Origin: an uncultured Pelagibacteraceae bacterium | GTDB lineage: Bacteria > Pseudomonadota > Alphaproteobacteria > Pelagibacterales > AG-422-B15 | DNA length: 64,000 nt | Direction: 5' to 3' | Assembly: GCA_902610585.1 (NCBI GenBank) | Contig: CACLWE010000005.1 | Span: forward strand, 42,081 to 106,080 | Part shown: positions 20,619 to 32,500 of the stretch, one piece after another | Numbering within the stretch: the first letter of the stretch is position 1 | How the letters are laid out: each line of letters begins with the position of its first letter | Made by a program: the position numbers and the translations under genes | Notes under the pieces: model-generated | Told to the model about the DNA's origin: nothing | The model's input: the letters and a program-made list of their open reading frames with translations, nothing else | Databases searched by the model: none

Positions 20619-21098
20619 ATGAGTAGAACTGGCATATATCCTGGAAGCTTCGATCCCATTCATAAAGGGCACATTGATATTGTCAATAGGGCTACAAAAC
20701 TTGTTGATAAATTATATATCGCAGTTGCTGACAGCCCGCATAAATCACCTTTATTTGATTTAGATGAAAGAAAAGAAATGATAGAAAATGAGTTTTCATC
20801 AAATGATAAAATTGAAGTAATTGCATTTGATAATTTATTGATTGATTTAGCTAATTCGCTAGATGCAAAGATACTCATAAGAGGTCTTCGTGTTGTTTCT
20901 GATTTTGAATATGAGTTTCAGATGTTGGGTATGAATAGACAGTTAGATAATAATATTGAAACAGTATTCTTGATGGCAGATGCTCAACGGCAATCAATTT
21001 CCTCTAATTTTGTAAAAGAAATTGCACGTTTGGGAGGAAATATCAGTAATTTTACAAATAAATTTGTTGAGCAAAAATTAAAAGATAAATTCAAATAA
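20619..21098 (+). CDS. coaD: phosphopantetheine adenylyltransferase
   Basis: GIYPGSFDPIHKGHIDIVNRA; ILIRGLRVVSDFEYEFQM. Confidence 0.96.
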   Translation: MSRTGIYPGSFDPIHKGHIDIVNRATKLVDKLYIAVADSPHKSPLFDLDERKEMIENEFSSNDKIEVIAFDNLLIDLANSLDAKILIRGLRVVSDFEYEFQMLGMNRQLDNNIETVFLMADAQRQSISSNFVKEIARLGGNISNFTNKFVEQKLKDKFK

Positions 21099-21103
21099 AT
21101 AAA

Positions 21104-21655
21104 ATGAAATTAATAAGAACTTTAATCTTTGTATTTTCATTTTTTATAGCGTTAATCGCAGAAGGAGTTGTCATGGCAAATGATCCAGAAAATTCAATCC
21201 AAATAGAGCTGAAAGATGGTAATGTAATAATAGAATTACTACCTGATATTGCTCCAAATCACGTAAATAGAATTAAAGAACTTGCAAGAGAAGGCTTTTA
21301 TGATGGAGTACCCTTTCACCGTGTTATAGAGGGCTTTATGGCTCAAACTGGTGATGGCGAAAATAGAAATGGAACAGGCGGATCAACCAAACCTGATTTG
21401 AAAAATGAATTTGGTGATACACCTCATCTTCGTGGAACAGTATCAATGGCAAGAACAGCCGACCCGGATTCAGCTAATAGTCAATTTTTTATATGTTTTG
21501 CCGAGGCTCCACATCTAGACGGCCAGTATACTGTTTTTGGCCAAGTCGTAGAAGGGATGGAGTTTGTTGACAAGATTAAACGAGGAGAGCCAGGCTCTGG
21601 AAGTGTAGATGACCCAGATGAAATGATAACTGTAAGGGTCATTTCAGATCTATAA
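21104..21655 (+). CDS. peptidyl-prolyl cis-trans isomerase, cyclophilin type, exported
   Basis: Signal peptide; FYDGVPFHRVIEGFMAQTGDGENRNGTGGS; MARTADPDSANSQFFICF. Confidence 0.93.
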   Translation: MKLIRTLIFVFSFFIALIAEGVVMANDPENSIQIELKDGNVIIELLPDIAPNHVNRIKELAREGFYDGVPFHRVIEGFMAQTGDGENRNGTGGSTKPDLKNEFGDTPHLRGTVSMARTADPDSANSQFFICFAEAPHLDGQYTVFGQVVEGMEFVDKIKRGEPGSGSVDDPDEMITVRVISDL

Positions 21656-21660
21656 TTTTC

Positions 21661-23783
<2,123 letters not shown>

Positions 23784-24569
23784 TTACTTACCTTTGAATT
23801 CAGCTTTTTTCTTTTGAATGAACGACATTACTCCAATTTTGCTATCCTCAGTTTTGCCAGCAATTGTTTGTGCTGAGCTTTCCGCAGCAAGCTGACCTTC
23901 AAAGTTATTCGAAAAACTATCCCAATATAATTGTTTAATTAATTTTAAAGCTACAGTAGGTCCTGAAGCTAATGTTCTTGCTGTACTCATTACTTCTTCC
24001 ATTAGTTTGTCATCTTCAACAACATGATTTACAAGACCCCATTCAAGAGCTTTATCAGCTAAAACTTTTTCACCAATTAATGAAAATTCCATTGCTCTTG
24101 CCATACCTATTTTTCGAGGAATTACGTACGTAGAGCTAGCATCTGGAACAAGTCCTATAAATTTAAACGCTTGATAAAAGTATGCAGATTTAGAAGCATA
24201 AACTAAATCTCCAAATACACCCAATGAACAACCTGCGCCAGCAGCTACTCCATTAACAGCCGTAATCAATGGAACATTTAGATTTTTTAAATCTATTAAA
24301 AAAGGATGGTAAACTTTTTCTAAGGTTTCCCCTGGATCTATATTATCACCTAAGCTTGCTCCTTCAACAAGGTTTGCGCCAGCACAAAAACCTCTCCCAG
24401 CTCCTGTTAGGACGGCACATCGAACTTTTAATTCTCCACTATTTATTGATTTTACTTGCTTATGAAGCTCTGAAATCATGTCCATAGTAAGTGCGTTTAG
24501 CCTTTCAGGGTCATTCAGCGTTAAAATAGCTATGTCATCAACGATTTCAGTTTTTAAAACATTGGTCAT
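23784..24569 (-). CDS. enoyl-CoA hydratase/isomerase
   Basis: DDIAILTLNDPERLNALT; GRGFCAGANL; NGVAAGAGCSLGVFGDLVYASKSAYF. Confidence 0.9.
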   Translation of the reverse strand: MTNVLKTEIVDDIAILTLNDPERLNALTMDMISELHKQVKSINSGELKVRCAVLTGAGRGFCAGANLVEGASLGDNIDPGETLEKVYHPFLIDLKNLNVPLITAVNGVAAGAGCSLGVFGDLVYASKSAYFYQAFKFIGLVPDASSTYVIPRKIGMARAMEFSLIGEKVLADKALEWGLVNHVVEDDKLMEEVMSTARTLASGPTVALKLIKQLYWDSFSNNFEGQLAAESSAQTIAGKTEDSKIGVMSFIQKKKAEFKGK

Positions 24570-24596
24570 CTACTAAGTATTACATGCATATGAGAA

Positions 24597-24620
24597 AACA
24601 AAAAAGTATATTTTTTTGTT
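24597..24620. other. A/T inverted repeat in divergent promoter region
   Basis: AACAAAAAA-gtata-TTTTTTTGTT. Confidence 0.4.
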
Positions 24621-24663
24621 ATTTTGGATTAGTTTATAAAACTTGTTTAATAAAGGATAAAAT

Positions 24664-26121
24664 ATGGGATTAGGAAACGTATCTATAGGGAGCACTTATC
24701 CAGAGGTAAGTAGAGACGAAATGCTCTCAAAATTAAATAAATTAAAACAACCATTTTTAAAAAACTTCAACCCAGATTTAAATGTACGTATTGATCGTAT
24801 AAAAAGAATACAAACTTTAGTTGAGGAAAATATAGATGCTTTTCACGACGCGTTAAGATCTGATTTTGGCACACGACATGAACAGTTAAGCTTAATGGCT
24901 GACACAATGCCTGTAATTAATAATGCAAAAGACGCCTTAAAAAATATTAAAAGTTGGGTTAAGCCTGATAAGCGAAAACCTAACTTTCCATTAGGATTAC
25001 TTGGCGCAAAAGCTTACGTTCAATTCCAGCCTTATGGAGTAGTTGGTGTTATTTCTCCTTGGAACTTCCCACTAACTCTAAGTATTGCGCCTTTAATAGA
25101 AATATTTGCGGCTGGAAATAATGCAATGATGAAGCTCTCAGAGTTTGTTCCAGCAACCTCTGAATTAACTGAAGAACTTATTAATAAATTTTTTAGTGAT
25201 GAAGAAGTTGTTATAGTAAATGGAGGTCCTCAAACTTCGCAAGATTTTGCAGGATTACCATTTGATCATCTGCTTTTCACTGGATCAACAAATGTAGCTA
25301 AAAAAGTTGCATCTGAGGCAGCATCAAATTTAGTACCGCTTACTCTTGAATTAGGTGGCAAGTCACCAGTAATAGTTGGTCCAAATGCTAAAATGAAAAA
25401 AAGTGTTGATAAGATAATGATGGGAAAGCTCTTAAATGGAGGGCAAATTTGTATATCACCTGATTATGTAATGGTTCCTGAGGGGCAAACAGATGAATTT
25501 GTTGATCATGCAAAATCCCATGTTAGTGAAAATTATCCAACGATAAAAAATAATCCAGATTATACATCCATAATTCATTTAAATCACTATGAGAGACTTC
25601 GTGAATTAGTAAAAGATGCTGAGTCAAAGGGAGCTACTATTGTAGAAATAAACCCTGCAAACGAGGACCTTTCGCAACAAGAGCACCATAAAATATTACC
25701 TACTTTAGTTTTAAATCCAACGGATGATATGAAGATTATGCAAGAAGAAATATTTGGACCTTTATTGCCAGTAAAAACATACAAAAGCTTTGATGAAACA
25801 ATAGAGTTCATAAATAAGAACCCTAAAGCGCTTGCAATATATTATTTTGGCGATGACAAAAAAGAAATTGATACTGTGTTAAACAATACTTCATCTGGTC
25901 AAGCGGTTATAAACGATGTCTTATTTCAATTTTCTATGCATGATCTACCTTTTGGAGGGGTTGGTCCTAGTGGAATGGGCTCTTATCATGGTTACGATGG
26001 CTTTAAGAACTTTAGTCATAAGAGATCAGTTCTGAAGGGTCAAAATATCTTAGATGCGGGTAAGATGATTACAGCTCCATTTACTGAATCTACGGAAAAA
26101 AATATAAAAAGGTTATCTTAG
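24664..26121 (+). CDS. aldehyde dehydrogenase (coniferyl-aldehyde-dehydrogenase-like)
   Basis: PYGVVGVISPWNFPLTLSIAPLIEIFAAGN; LELGGKSPVIVG; NGGQICISPDYVMVP. Confidence 0.9.
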   Translation: MGLGNVSIGSTYPEVSRDEMLSKLNKLKQPFLKNFNPDLNVRIDRIKRIQTLVEENIDAFHDALRSDFGTRHEQLSLMADTMPVINNAKDALKNIKSWVKPDKRKPNFPLGLLGAKAYVQFQPYGVVGVISPWNFPLTLSIAPLIEIFAAGNNAMMKLSEFVPATSELTEELINKFFSDEEVVIVNGGPQTSQDFAGLPFDHLLFTGSTNVAKKVASEAASNLVPLTLELGGKSPVIVGPNAKMKKSVDKIMMGKLLNGGQICISPDYVMVPEGQTDEFVDHAKSHVSENYPTIKNNPDYTSIIHLNHYERLRELVKDAESKGATIVEINPANEDLSQQEHHKILPTLVLNPTDDMKIMQEEIFGPLLPVKTYKSFDETIEFINKNPKALAIYYFGDDKKEIDTVLNNTSSGQAVINDVLFQFSMHDLPFGGVGPSGMGSYHGYDGFKNFSHKRSVLKGQNILDAGKMITAPFTESTEKNIKRLS

Positions 26122-28124
26122 AGAATACTCTCAGCTGCTATTTTTTTTGAGTTTTCGACAATAAACTTAAATCTCAACTCAGGTTTTTTGCCCATTAGAG
26201 AATCTACAGATTTATGAGTTTTCTTTTTGTCTTTTGATGCAATTTGAACTTTTAATAAGGTTCTATTTTCCTGCGACATAGTTGTCTCTTTCAATTGAGC
26301 AGGCATCATCTCACCTAATCCTTTAAATCTATTAATGGTAACGTCTGAATTTTTAAATTCTTTTTTTATTATTTCTTCTTTATGCTTATCATTTACAGCG
26401 TAATACGTTTTAGCTCCTTTAGATATTTTGTATAAAGGAGGCACGGATAAGTACAGATGCCCTTCATCAATTAGTTTTGGAAATTCTTTATAGAAGAATG
26501 CCATCAATAAGGTGGATATATGAGCACCGTCAACATCAGCATCTGTCATAATTATAATTTTTTCGTATCTAATATCTTTGCTATTAAATTTATCTCCTCG
26601 CTTACATCCAATAGCTTGCATTAAATCAGTAATTTCTTGGTTGGCATTTATTTTATCTCTTCCAGCACTGATCACATTTAAAATCTTACCCCTTAAAGGT
26701 AAAATGGCCTGTGTTTGGCGATCTCTTGCTTGTTTTGCCGATCCACCAGCCGAGTCTCCTTCAACAAGAAAAATTTCAGTTCCTTTATTTCCATCAATTG
26801 AACAATCAGCAAGTTTACCTGGTAAGGTTGTTTTTTTTCTTTTTATATTTTTTTCTATGATTTGATTTGACTTGGATTGCAGTCTTAACTGTGATCGATT
26901 AAATGCGTATTGAAATAATTCTTCTGCAGACCTTGTTTTTTTTGTAAGCCATTGTTCAAATAGTTGTCGTGCTTTCATTTCAATTTTACGACCAGGCTCT
27001 ATACTTGATAACTTTTCTTTTGTCTGACCTTGAAACTCAGGGTTTTCTATAAAAGCAGATAAGATTGATCCAGATGAACCAAAGAGATCTTCTTGATTAA
27101 TTTGAGATGATTTTTTTTCGTATTTAATTTTTGAAAAATCTTTAAATGCCTTATAAATTCCTGACTTGAAACCGCTTTCATGAGTACCACCCAATGGGGT
27201 TTTAATAGTGTTACAATAAGATTCATTTATAGGTTCCATCACATCAAACCAATTTATAATTCCCTCAATTTTACCACTATCAACATCTATCTCGGTGTTG
27301 AAATAAAATGGATCTTCAAAAATAGGGTCATTGGGCGTACAAAGATTATTTAAATAATCTTTAATTCCATCGGAGTAATGTAGTTTATCTGATAATGGAA
27401 TATTTTTTTTGGCGGTTGCCTTACTGCATGACCAATGAATTTCAACATCTGGTATAAGATAGGCTTTAGCTTTTGCCATATTATATATAATTGAAGCATC
27501 AAATTCTATTTCTTTGCCAAAAATTTCTGGGTCTGGTGAAAATACTATTTTTGTACCCTTTTTAAGAGGACCTTTTGCGGATGCTTTTAATTTATTTTTA
27601 GGAGAACCTTGACTATAAGTTTGTACAAAATATTTTTTATCTCTTGCAATTTCAAGAGTAAGTTTTTTAGATAGCGCGTTTACAACAGAAATTCCAACGC
27701 CATGCAAACCGCCAGAAGTTTTGTAATTATTTTTTGAAAACTTGCCCCCAGAATGTAGTGTTGTCATAATGACTTCAACTGCAGGTATTTTAAATTTTGG
27801 ATGCTTATCAACAGGAATACCTCGCCCATTATCAGAGATTTCAATCGTGTCCTGGGAAACAAGCTTAATTTCTACCTTATTTGCAAAACCAGCAACAACT
27901 TCATCCATTGAATTATCAAGTACCTCGCTTACCAGGTGATGCATTGCCATTATATCTGTTCCCCCAATGTACATTCCGGGTCGCTTTCTAACCGGTTCTA
28001 AACCTTCAAGGACTTCAATATCTTTTGCGGTGTAAGATGTGTTTGAATTTTTTATTGTCTTTTTGGATGAACTCTTCTTTTTAATTGATTTATTTTTCTT
28101 TGATTTCTTTCTCATAACAAACAA
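26118..28124 (-). CDS. parE: DNA topoisomerase IV subunit B
   Basis: LEGLEPVRKRPGMYIGGTD; EVIMTTLHSGGKFSKNNYKTSGGLHGVG; FLVEGDSAGGSAKQARDR; short ParE-type layout. Confidence 0.93.
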   Translation of the reverse strand: MFVMRKKSKKNKSIKKKSSSKKTIKNSNTSYTAKDIEVLEGLEPVRKRPGMYIGGTDIMAMHHLVSEVLDNSMDEVVAGFANKVEIKLVSQDTIEISDNGRGIPVDKHPKFKIPAVEVIMTTLHSGGKFSKNNYKTSGGLHGVGISVVNALSKKLTLEIARDKKYFVQTYSQGSPKNKLKASAKGPLKKGTKIVFSPDPEIFGKEIEFDASIIYNMAKAKAYLIPDVEIHWSCSKATAKKNIPLSDKLHYSDGIKDYLNNLCTPNDPIFEDPFYFNTEIDVDSGKIEGIINWFDVMEPINESYCNTIKTPLGGTHESGFKSGIYKAFKDFSKIKYEKKSSQINQEDLFGSSGSILSAFIENPEFQGQTKEKLSSIEPGRKIEMKARQLFEQWLTKKTRSAEELFQYAFNRSQLRLQSKSNQIIEKNIKRKKTTLPGKLADCSIDGNKGTEIFLVEGDSAGGSAKQARDRQTQAILPLRGKILNVISAGRDKINANQEITDLMQAIGCKRGDKFNSKDIRYEKIIIMTDADVDGAHISTLLMAFFYKEFPKLIDEGHLYLSVPPLYKISKGAKTYYAVNDKHKEEIIKKEFKNSDVTINRFKGLGEMMPAQLKETTMSQENRTLLKVQIASKDKKKTHKSVDSLMGKKPELRFKFIVENSKKIAAESIL

Positions 28125-28199
28125 TACAACTAATAATAGATTCTTTACATTGTGTAATATTTATTTACTCTAACAGCATGAATTTATTAGGATTTTAGT

Positions 28200-29837
28200 A
28201 TGCCGGTTATTGAATCAAAAATAATGATTAATTCAGAGTCCTTCAAAAAAAATCAGGAGGACCATCAAAACCTTATTGATGAAATTAGAACTTTAGAACA
28301 AAAAATAGCAGATAATTCCGCTAGGTCTAAGGCTAAGTTTGATAAAAGAGGACAGTTGCTGCCTCGTGAAAGATTAAAAAGACTATTAGATCCAGGTAGT
28401 TTTTGGCTTCCATTATCCACCCTTGCTGGTTACAAGATTGGCGATGATGATGGCGATAAAAATATTGGATGGGGAAACTCTATTAGCGGTATTGGTTATG
28501 TTGCAGGTGTTCGTTGTATGATTGGTGTTTCAGATGCGGGTATTAAAGGGGGAAGTGCATCTGCGATGGGCACTGAAAAGGCGTTAAGAGGCGCTCAAAT
28601 AATTTTTGAAAATAAATTACCTTTTATTCAGTTAATAGAGAGTGCTGGTGCAAATCTACTGAGACAGACCGATATGTTTATTAAAGGCGGTAGAAGTTTT
28701 GCCAATCTTTCTAAAATGTCAGCAATGGGAATTCCGACAATTGGCGTAGTTCACGGTTCATCAACTGCAGGTGGCGCTTACCAGACAGGCTTATCAGACT
28801 ACATAATTGTAGTTAAAGAAAGATCAAAAATATTTTTAGCTGGTCCTCCTTTATTGAGAGCTTCGCTTGGCGAGATTGCTACTGACGAAGAAATTGGTGG
28901 AGCAGATTTACATTTTGCTGTTTCAGGACTTGCTGAATATATGGCAAACGATGATGCACATGCAATCGAAATTGCAAGAGATGTCATGAAGAATATTGGA
29001 TGGAATAATGATTTTATTTCTACTCAAAAGTCTGAGTATGATGAGCCCGTTTATTCACCTGATGAGTTAACTGGGGTTGTTCCAGTTGATTATAAAACCC
29101 CGTATGATTGTCGGGAAGTGATTGCAAGAATTGTTGATGGTTCTGATTTTTTAGAGTTTAAAGAAGGCTGGGGTAAAACCCTTATAACAGGACATGCAAC
29201 TATTCAAGGTTATAAAGTTGGAATTTTAGGGAACAATGGACCGATATTTTCTGAGAGTGCAAACAAAGCTACTCAATTTATACAAATTTGTTCTCAATCA
29301 AATACGCCGCTAATTTTTCTTCAAAATATAACTGGTTTTATGGTGGGAACTAAAGAGGAAGCAAAAGGAATGATAAGACACGGATCAAAGATGATACAGG
29401 CGGTTACTAATTGCACCGTTCCTAAAATAACACTTAGGATTGGAGCCTCTTTTGGTGCGGGAGAATATGGAATGGCGGGAAGATCTTATGATCCTCGATT
29501 TTTGTTCTCATGGCCAAATGCAAAAATGAGTGTAATGGGAGGGGAACAGGCTGCTAGAACAATGGCTCAAGTAGCTCTTGAAGGTGCCGAACGAAAAGGT
29601 CAAGACCCCAAAAAAATTTACGGAGAGAACCTTGAAATGCTTGAAGGTATGAAGCAGAAAATAATTGATCAATACCGTGAGGAAGGTGAGGCAATTTTTT
29701 GCTCAGCAAGATTATGGGATGATGGAATAATTGATCCAAAAGATACAAGAAAGATTTTAGGTGAATGCTTAAACATCATCAGTGATGGCGATAAAAGAGA
29801 ATTAAAGCCAAATACTTTCGGCGTTGCAAGAATGTAG
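28200..29837 (+). CDS. acyl-CoA carboxylase carboxyltransferase (beta) subunit (methylcrotonoyl/geranyl-CoA carboxylase-like)
   Basis: LLPRERLKRLLDPGSF; IQLIESAGANL; HGSSTAGGAYQTGLSDYIIVVKERSKIFLAGPPLL; GASFGAGEYGMAGRSYDPRFLFSWPNAKMSVMGGEQAA. Confidence 0.9.
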   Translation: MPVIESKIMINSESFKKNQEDHQNLIDEIRTLEQKIADNSARSKAKFDKRGQLLPRERLKRLLDPGSFWLPLSTLAGYKIGDDDGDKNIGWGNSISGIGYVAGVRCMIGVSDAGIKGGSASAMGTEKALRGAQIIFENKLPFIQLIESAGANLLRQTDMFIKGGRSFANLSKMSAMGIPTIGVVHGSSTAGGAYQTGLSDYIIVVKERSKIFLAGPPLLRASLGEIATDEEIGGADLHFAVSGLAEYMANDDAHAIEIARDVMKNIGWNNDFISTQKSEYDEPVYSPDELTGVVPVDYKTPYDCREVIARIVDGSDFLEFKEGWGKTLITGHATIQGYKVGILGNNGPIFSESANKATQFIQICSQSNTPLIFLQNITGFMVGTKEEAKGMIRHGSKMIQAVTNCTVPKITLRIGASFGAGEYGMAGRSYDPRFLFSWPNAKMSVMGGEQAARTMAQVALEGAERKGQDPKKIYGENLEMLEGMKQKIIDQYREEGEAIFCSARLWDDGIIDPKDTRKILGECLNIISDGDKRELKPNTFGVARM

Positions 29838-31013
29838 TTAATTTTTTCCTGGAAGAATATCGAGATATTTTGAAATAATGCCTAGCATTACTTCATCTGA
29901 TCCACCGCCAATCGAACCTAAACGTCCATCTCTATATGCTCTTGAAATAGGCGACTCATTCATATAACCCATTCCACCCCAATATTGTAAGCACTCATCA
30001 TTAACTTTTCTAGAAAGTCGTGTCGCCTTTAGCTTTGACATTGAAGCTAGCTTTGTACAATCACCACCATTTACATGTATCTCAATTCCTTTCCATGTAA
30101 GAGCCTTTAGAGCTTCAACTTCCGTCATAAGCTCAGAAAGTTTATAATGAACAATCTGATTATCTAGAATTGGCTTGCCAAATGTTTTTCTTTGTCTTGT
30201 ATAATTAATAGTTTCATTAATAGCTAATTCACAGCCAGTATAGCCAGCAATAGCTGCATAAAGTCTTTCCTCTTGAAATTGCATCATTTGATAAATAAAG
30301 CCTTTACCTTCTTCTCCGACTAAATTTTTTTGTGGCACTCTTACATCATCAAAAAATATTTCAGCAGTATCAGACGAATGCATGCCCATTTTTTTTAATT
30401 TACGATTGATAGTTACACCTTTTGCTCTTTTGCCATCTTCCTTAAGGGGTACACATATAAGAGATTTGTTTAAATGTTTATTCTTATGGTCTGTTTCAGT
30501 GTTTGCAAGCATACACATCCAGTCTGCTTGAGTGCCATTTGTAATCCACATCTTTGATCCATTGATTACGTAATCATCGCCATCCTTAACTGCATGAGTC
30601 TTAATAGCAGCCACATCAGAACCAGCACTTGGTTCAGAAACACCAAGGCAAGAAACAAGATCTCCAGTAATAGACGGTTTTAAAAATTCATTGCATATCT
30701 CTTCACTGCCGAAGCGCGCCAATGCCGGAGTTGACATATCTGTTTGTACACCAATAGCCATTGGAACACCGCCACATTTAATATGTGCCAATGCCTCATT
30801 AAGAACTGCTCCGTATGAATAGTCTAATCCAGATCCACCGTACTTTTCAGGTTTAGTTACTCCAAGAAATCCTTGATCACCTAATTTTTTGAATAGCTCA
30901 TGGGCTGGAAAAATTTCATTTTCTTCCCACTCGTCAACATAAGGGTTAATTTCATCTTCAACAAATTTAAGAGCTGATCTCTTTAATTCTTCGTGTTCTG
31001 TTGTTAATTCCAT
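29838..31013 (-). CDS. acyl-CoA dehydrogenase (AtuD-like subfamily suspected)
   Basis: LGVSEPSAGSDVAAIKT; YTRQRKTFGKPI; YWGGMGYMNESPISRAYRDGRLGSIGGGSDEVMLGIISKYL. Confidence 0.9.
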   Translation of the reverse strand: MELTTEHEELKRSALKFVEDEINPYVDEWEENEIFPAHELFKKLGDQGFLGVTKPEKYGGSGLDYSYGAVLNEALAHIKCGGVPMAIGVQTDMSTPALARFGSEEICNEFLKPSITGDLVSCLGVSEPSAGSDVAAIKTHAVKDGDDYVINGSKMWITNGTQADWMCMLANTETDHKNKHLNKSLICVPLKEDGKRAKGVTINRKLKKMGMHSSDTAEIFFDDVRVPQKNLVGEEGKGFIYQMMQFQEERLYAAIAGYTGCELAINETINYTRQRKTFGKPILDNQIVHYKLSELMTEVEALKALTWKGIEIHVNGGDCTKLASMSKLKATRLSRKVNDECLQYWGGMGYMNESPISRAYRDGRLGSIGGGSDEVMLGIISKYLDILPGKN

Positions 31014-31069
31014 TTTAATATATATAGCATTTTATTTGCAAAGGTCACCCTTTAGAATTCAACTAATTG

Positions 31070-32479
31070 TCACACACTAAAATAGTTTTTGTATTCAATA
31101 GGATGAGGAGAATGTTCTAGATCATATACATCTTCCATTTTCAGGTCTATATATGCATCAATTTGGTCATCAGTAAAAACTCCACCTTCAGTTAAAAAAG
31201 CTCTATCTTCGTCAACCGCCTCAAGTGCCTCTCTAAGAGAGCCGCAAACAGTTGGCAATTTTTTAACTTCTGCCTCAGGTAATTCATAAAGATCTTCATC
31301 AGCAGCATTTCCTGGATCAATTTTATTTTTTATACCGTCCATTCCCGCCATTAGCATTGCTGAAAATGCCAAATAAGGATTTGCTGAGGGATCTGGAAAC
31401 CTTACTTCAACTCTTTTTCCTCTCGGATTATCTGAAACAGGTATTCGACACGAGGCAGATCTGTTTCTTGCTGAGTATACAAGTATTACAGGAGCCTCAA
31501 ACCCTGGTATCAGTCTCTTATAACTGTTTGTGCTAGCATTCGTAAACGCGTTAAGTGCCCTTCCATGTTTTATGATTCCACCAATGTAGTGCAATGCCAT
31601 CTCGGATAAGCCTGCATATTTATCTCCTGCGAATAGAGGTTCGCCATTTTTCCATATAGATTGGTGTGTGTGCATTCCAGTTCCATTATCACCTTTAACT
31701 GGCTTAGGCATGAATGTAGCAGTTTTACCAAATGCATTAGCGACCATGTGTACGCCATACTTATAAAGCTGCATAGCATCGCCCTGTTTAAGTAAAGTAT
31801 CAAACTTCAGTCCCAATTCATGTTGACTTGGAGCAACTTCATGATGATGTTTTTCCATCTTCAGTCCTAAATTTTTTAATTCTTCAAGAAATTCTGTTCT
31901 TATATCTTGTGCGCTATCAACAGGCGGTACAGGAAAATATCCTCCTTTTACATCTGGTCTGTGTGCCAAATTACCACTTTCATAAGAGCGTCCAGAATTA
32001 TATGGACCTTCAGTACTATCAATTTCAAACATCGATTTATTCATATCAACTTGAAATTTTACATCATCAAATATAAAAAACTCTGCCTCCGGGCCCATAT
32101 ATATAGTATCGCCTATTCCACTTGCTCTGACATACTCTTCTGCTTTCCTTGCAGTCCCTCTTGGATCTCTTTCATATGGTTCTTTTGAAACTGCATCCAG
32201 AACATCGCAAAAAACAATTAGAGTTGGTTGAGCAGTAAAAGGATCCATCACTGTTGTGGACAGATCAGGCTTTAGTACCATGTCGGACTCATTAATAGCC
32301 TTCCAGCCCGAAATAGAGGATCCATCAAAGAACACCCCGCTGTTTAGGAGATCATCGTCAACTGCTGTACCATCCATTGTCAAATGTTGAAGCTTACCTT
32401 TTGGATCGGTAAATCTCATATCGAGATACTTGACCTCACCATTTTTAAATTTCTTTAGTACTTCGTTCGCAGTACCCAT
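31070..32479 (-). CDS. glnA: glutamine synthetase type I
   Basis: FFDGSSISGWKAINESDMVLKPD; APSQHELGLKFD; GTGMHTHQSIWKNG; NLYDLP-like adenylylation site (EDLYELPEAE). Confidence 0.96.
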   Translation of the reverse strand: MGTANEVLKKFKNGEVKYLDMRFTDPKGKLQHLTMDGTAVDDDLLNSGVFFDGSSISGWKAINESDMVLKPDLSTTVMDPFTAQPTLIVFCDVLDAVSKEPYERDPRGTARKAEEYVRASGIGDTIYMGPEAEFFIFDDVKFQVDMNKSMFEIDSTEGPYNSGRSYESGNLAHRPDVKGGYFPVPPVDSAQDIRTEFLEELKNLGLKMEKHHHEVAPSQHELGLKFDTLLKQGDAMQLYKYGVHMVANAFGKTATFMPKPVKGDNGTGMHTHQSIWKNGEPLFAGDKYAGLSEMALHYIGGIIKHGRALNAFTNASTNSYKRLIPGFEAPVILVYSARNRSASCRIPVSDNPRGKRVEVRFPDPSANPYLAFSAMLMAGMDGIKNKIDPGNAADEDLYELPEAEVKKLPTVCGSLREALEAVDEDRAFLTEGGVFTDDQIDAYIDLKMEDVYDLEHSPHPIEYKNYFSV

Positions 32480-32500
32480 ATGATCCCCTAATTATGGAAT

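Noticed and set aside
31828-32188. Overlapping plus-strand ORFs opposite glnA (31828-32076, 31907-32188)
   Set aside because: Fully antisense to a well-supported glutamine synthetase gene; composition is that of a reverse-complement frame.
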